Source of the DNA: DASWKG01 sp036396755
GTDB lineage: Bacteria > Actinomycetota > UBA4738 > CALAEC01
Reading direction: 5' to 3'
Assembly (NCBI GenBank): GCA_036396755.1
Contig: DASWKG010000137.1
Span: 1 to 7,464, forward strand
DNA length: 7,464 bases
Part shown: one piece after another, positions 6,801-7,464 of the stretch
How the letters are laid out: the number at the start of each line of letters is the position of its first letter
How positions within the stretch are numbered: the first letter of the stretch is position 1
Notes under the pieces: generated by a model
The model's database searches: none
Seen by the model: the letters and a program-made list of their open reading frames with translations, nothing else
What the model was told of the DNA's origin: nothing
Program-made: the position numbers and the translations under genes

Positions 6801-7156
6801 GCGGCCAGCGCCGGCGCCACGACGACGAACGGCCCGGTCGCGCGCCGCAGCCGGTGCGCGGCCTCGGCCCGGCGTGCCGCCACCTCCGGGCTCGGGCTGA
6901 TCCCCTCGTTCGGCAGCGCCTCCCACGAGGGGAAGTGCGCGACCCGCTCCGGCGACAGGTAGGCCGCGACGTCCCGAGCCAGCGGCCCCGACTCCCGCGG
7001 GCCCGGCGCCACCACCAGGATCGGAGACTCCAAGGCCTCCGCCAGCGCCGCCGCGACGTACGCGTGCCCCGAGGGGTCCACCCGAGCGGTCCCCGGGCGC
7101 GCGAGCAGCCCCTGGAACGCAGGGCTGTCGATCAGCGGCTGAAGAAGGGAGCGCAC
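3830..7156 (-). CDS. mfd: Transcription-repair coupling factor Mfd
   Basis: Mfd is an ATP-driven DNA translocase that pushes stalled RNA polymerase off damaged DNA and recruits UvrA for nucleotide excision repair. The 1108-residue product (E. coli 1148) has all expected parts: a UvrB-like N-terminal module (about 25-215, with FPSWEALP, GEFAMRGGIVDVYP and VDFFGDEIEAIREF), the RNA-polymerase-interacting domain (about 445-500, GDYVVHRVHGVGRYQG and DRLYVPADQLDIV), and the RecG-like helicase motor with Walker A GDVGYGKTE (595-603), DEEH (696-699), TATPIPRT (722-729) and QLRGRVGRS (865-873). A C-terminal TRCF domain follows (about 965-1065). The GTG at 7154-7156 was chosen because a -10-like TAGAAT ends 10 nt upstream and family homology begins soon after; a TTG at 7163-7165 is possible, while longer starts would overlap the divergent gene. 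No motif is broken. The stop is 10 nt before the foldase gene. Confidence 0.97.
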   Translation of the reverse strand: MRSLLQPLIDSPAFQGLLARPGTARVDPSGHAYVAAALAEALESPILVVAPGPRESGPLARDVAAYLSPERVAHFPSWEALPNEGISPSPEVAARRAEAAHRLRRATGPFVVVAPALAAVQRVVPTLGANDPLALEAGAGRLAPDDLAERLASLGYLRTDLVQHRGEFAMRGGIVDVYPGAGARPARVDFFGDEIEAIREFSPSSQTSTGPAKRVEVHPVRELLPDESVRERARELLPGRKDRFRELLDRLSEGLFFEGMEQAAYLIHDDAPLLADLLPEGAWIVLASSRRVRERAEAAARESDGLADAIGWGGPSLLVGPDAAWGARPRLELTELAEGTDLGIVPWAEAGDAAAVAARAASLAADGHRVAASAQGRGSLERAVEVLTRAGATPDPQIAEGPVAGFVFDEGRLAVVGEDDLFGRRRSAHEAPRIAGRPAGEFAVDLTAGDYVVHRVHGVGRYQGMVRRAVAGAERDYLLVEYAKGDRLYVPADQLDIVDRYSGGEEPRLHRLGSSDWVKTKTRVRRALRDMAGELVRLYTARMAAEGHAFSADGPWQRELEDAFPHEETPDQLTAIEDTKRDMEIARPMDRLVTGDVGYGKTEIAVRAAFKAVADGKQVAVLVPTTILAEQHHVTFSERFAPFPTRVAMLSRFVSPAEQKAVMADLAEGKVDVIIGTHRLLSQDVKFNDLGLIIVDEEHRFGVAHKERLKKLRVSVDVLTMTATPIPRTLEMAMSGIRELSVVDTPPEDRQAVLTYVGAWDREMALAGLRRELRRGGQAFWVHNDVRTIDRAAAKIAEAIPEARVVVGHGQMDESQLEKSMLAFWAGDADVLVCTTIIESGLDVPTANTLVIERADKLGLAQLYQLRGRVGRSAERAFAYLFFRSRDHLSEEAHERLAAISRYTALGSGLKIAARDLEIRGAGNLLGAEQSGHIAAVGFETYCRLLAESVAELKGEPMQEERDVRIDLPVKAFIPVEYLGQESLRLELYRRVASASGEDELEAARAQAEDRFGPLPKQAETLIELARLRIAALHLGVEEVSTYREQIRVRPVTVGDDLPEEAAYHATTRTLNLTPPPREMGPGLPAWVRLRLERAAAPPEAAVAAGSG

Positions 7157-7166
7157 GGCGCTCAAG

Positions 7167-7172
7167 ATTCTA
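7167..7172 (-). promoter_or_regulatory. Putative -10 element for mfd
   Basis: TAGAAT on the minus strand, identical to the hexamer before the foldase gene, ends 10 nt before the mfd GTG. A start point 7 nt downstream would leave a 4-nt leader, which argues against the TTG at 7163-7165 as translation start. No consensus -35 is seen. It lies in the 44-bp divergent region shared with the plus-strand gene. Confidence 0.4.
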
Positions 7173-7187
7173 GGGCCGGGCGTCCGA

Positions 7188-7193
7188 TAGCAT
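7188..7193 (+). promoter_or_regulatory. Putative -10 element for the divergent secreted-protein gene
   Basis: TAGCAT, a TANNNT hexamer with four of six matches to TATAAT, ends exactly 7 nt before the ATG at 7201, the spacing expected for a leaderless transcript. No Shine-Dalgarno sequence is present before this ATG. It lies 14 bp from the opposing mfd element, so the two promoters would overlap over the same DNA face. Confidence 0.35.
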
Positions 7194-7200
7194 CCCTGTG

Positions 7201-7464
7201 ATGCGCCGATTCTCGATCGGTCTCGCCGTAACGGTTGCCCTGCTCGCCGGTGCGTTCCCGGCGAGCCCCGCACCGCACCGCGTTCCCCCGGCGGGGACCG
7301 ACTGCCCGCTCTTTCCTCGCAACAACCACTGGCACGCCGACGTGCGGAAGCTCCCCAAGCACCCGAAGAGCGACGAGTGGATCCGGGCGATGGGCGGGCC
7401 GGACCAGCTCCTGCACCCGGACTTCGGCCCGTCGGGCGGCCAGCCGTACGGGATCCCCTACGAC
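7201..7464 (+). CDS. Secreted protein of unknown function, N-terminal 88 residues, truncated by window edge
   Basis: The reading frame stays open from the ATG to the window edge. Residues 1-24 are a signal peptide: MRRFS, a hydrophobic core around 6-18, then ASPA as a plausible signal peptidase I site; there is no lipobox. The mature start reads CPLFPRNNHWHADVRKLPKHPKSDEWI (35-61), then LHPDFG (71-76) and YGIPYD (83-88). I recall this pattern (C-P-F-P..N.W...V..LP.H..S, then LH.DFG and GIPY) from a family of secreted proteins widespread in Actinobacteria and some other phyla, with no function known to me; the recall is not a search result. It is divergent from mfd with 44 bp between start codons. 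A GTG three bases upstream (7198) is an alternative start. Confidence 0.8.
   Translation, partial: MRRFSIGLAVTVALLAGAFPASPAPHRVPPAGTDCPLFPRNNHWHADVRKLPKHPKSDEWIRAMGGPDQLLHPDFGPSGGQPYGIPYD

Noticed and set aside
3656..7201. A plus-strand open frame of 1181 codons antisense to mfd
   Set aside because: mfd on the other strand has every family motif. The antisense product is rich in R, A, L, H and D with no recognisable domain, as expected from mirrored GC-biased codons. No promoter or ribosome-binding site supports it.
7157..7273. mfd extended to a start near 7273
   Set aside because: The extra N-terminal residues do not resemble Mfd, run through the divergent gene and its promoter region, and would lie upstream of the TAGAAT hexamer.
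1..7464. Mobile element, CRISPR array, defence or toxin-antitoxin system
   Set aside because: No transposase or integrase motifs, terminal repeats, regularly spaced repeats or small toxin-antitoxin pairs were seen. All stretches over 300 bp are filled by core-type genes.

Overview
The window is about 7.5 kb of very GC-rich DNA (roughly 70% G+C by eye) with strong third-position GC bias. It reads as a bacterial chromosomal housekeeping locus, most likely from an actinobacterium (Actinomycetota). The gene order mfd, lipoprotein genes, mazG, eno resembles the order known from Actinobacteria, where Mycobacterium has mfd, mazG, lpqU, eno. Two lipoproteins with lipobox cysteines and the lack of strong Shine-Dalgarno sequences fit this. 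I cannot place the organism more precisely, and a deep-branching class is possible.

Almost everything lies on the minus strand, so in transcription order the genes run right to left. mfd (7156 to 3830) is the transcription-repair coupling factor. Next are a lipoprotein parvulin/SurA-type foldase (3819 to 2842), a small lipoprotein with two conserved-looking cysteines (2803 to 2348), mazG (2322 to 1465) and a 10-TM EamA/DMT transporter (1460 to 531). After a 165-bp gap comes the first 121 codons of enolase (365 to 1, running off the left edge). Gaps from mfd to the transporter are only 10, 38, 25 and 4 bp, so these five genes are probably co-transcribed, with possible internal starts. A 44-bp divergent intergenic region separates mfd from a plus-strand gene for a secreted protein of unknown function, whose first 88 codons are present (7201 to the right edge).

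The genes do not form one pathway. They combine DNA repair coupled to transcription (mfd), nucleotide-pool cleaning (mazG), envelope protein folding (the parvulin lipoprotein), an uncharacterised surface lipoprotein, a metabolite exporter and a glycolytic enzyme. I found no mobile element, CRISPR array, tRNA, rRNA or defence/toxin system.

Two non-coding signals stand out. First, four of the seven genes (mfd, the foldase, eno and the plus-strand secreted gene) have a TANNNT -10-like hexamer ending 7 or 10 nt before the chosen start codon, which suggests leaderless or near-leaderless transcripts. Second, the gap between the transporter and eno holds a 74-nt segment that can close into a tight three-way junction, next to GC hairpins and a short T run that may form the transporter's terminator. 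I see no convincing evidence of a previously undescribed multi-gene system; the locus is mainly ordinary core genome.
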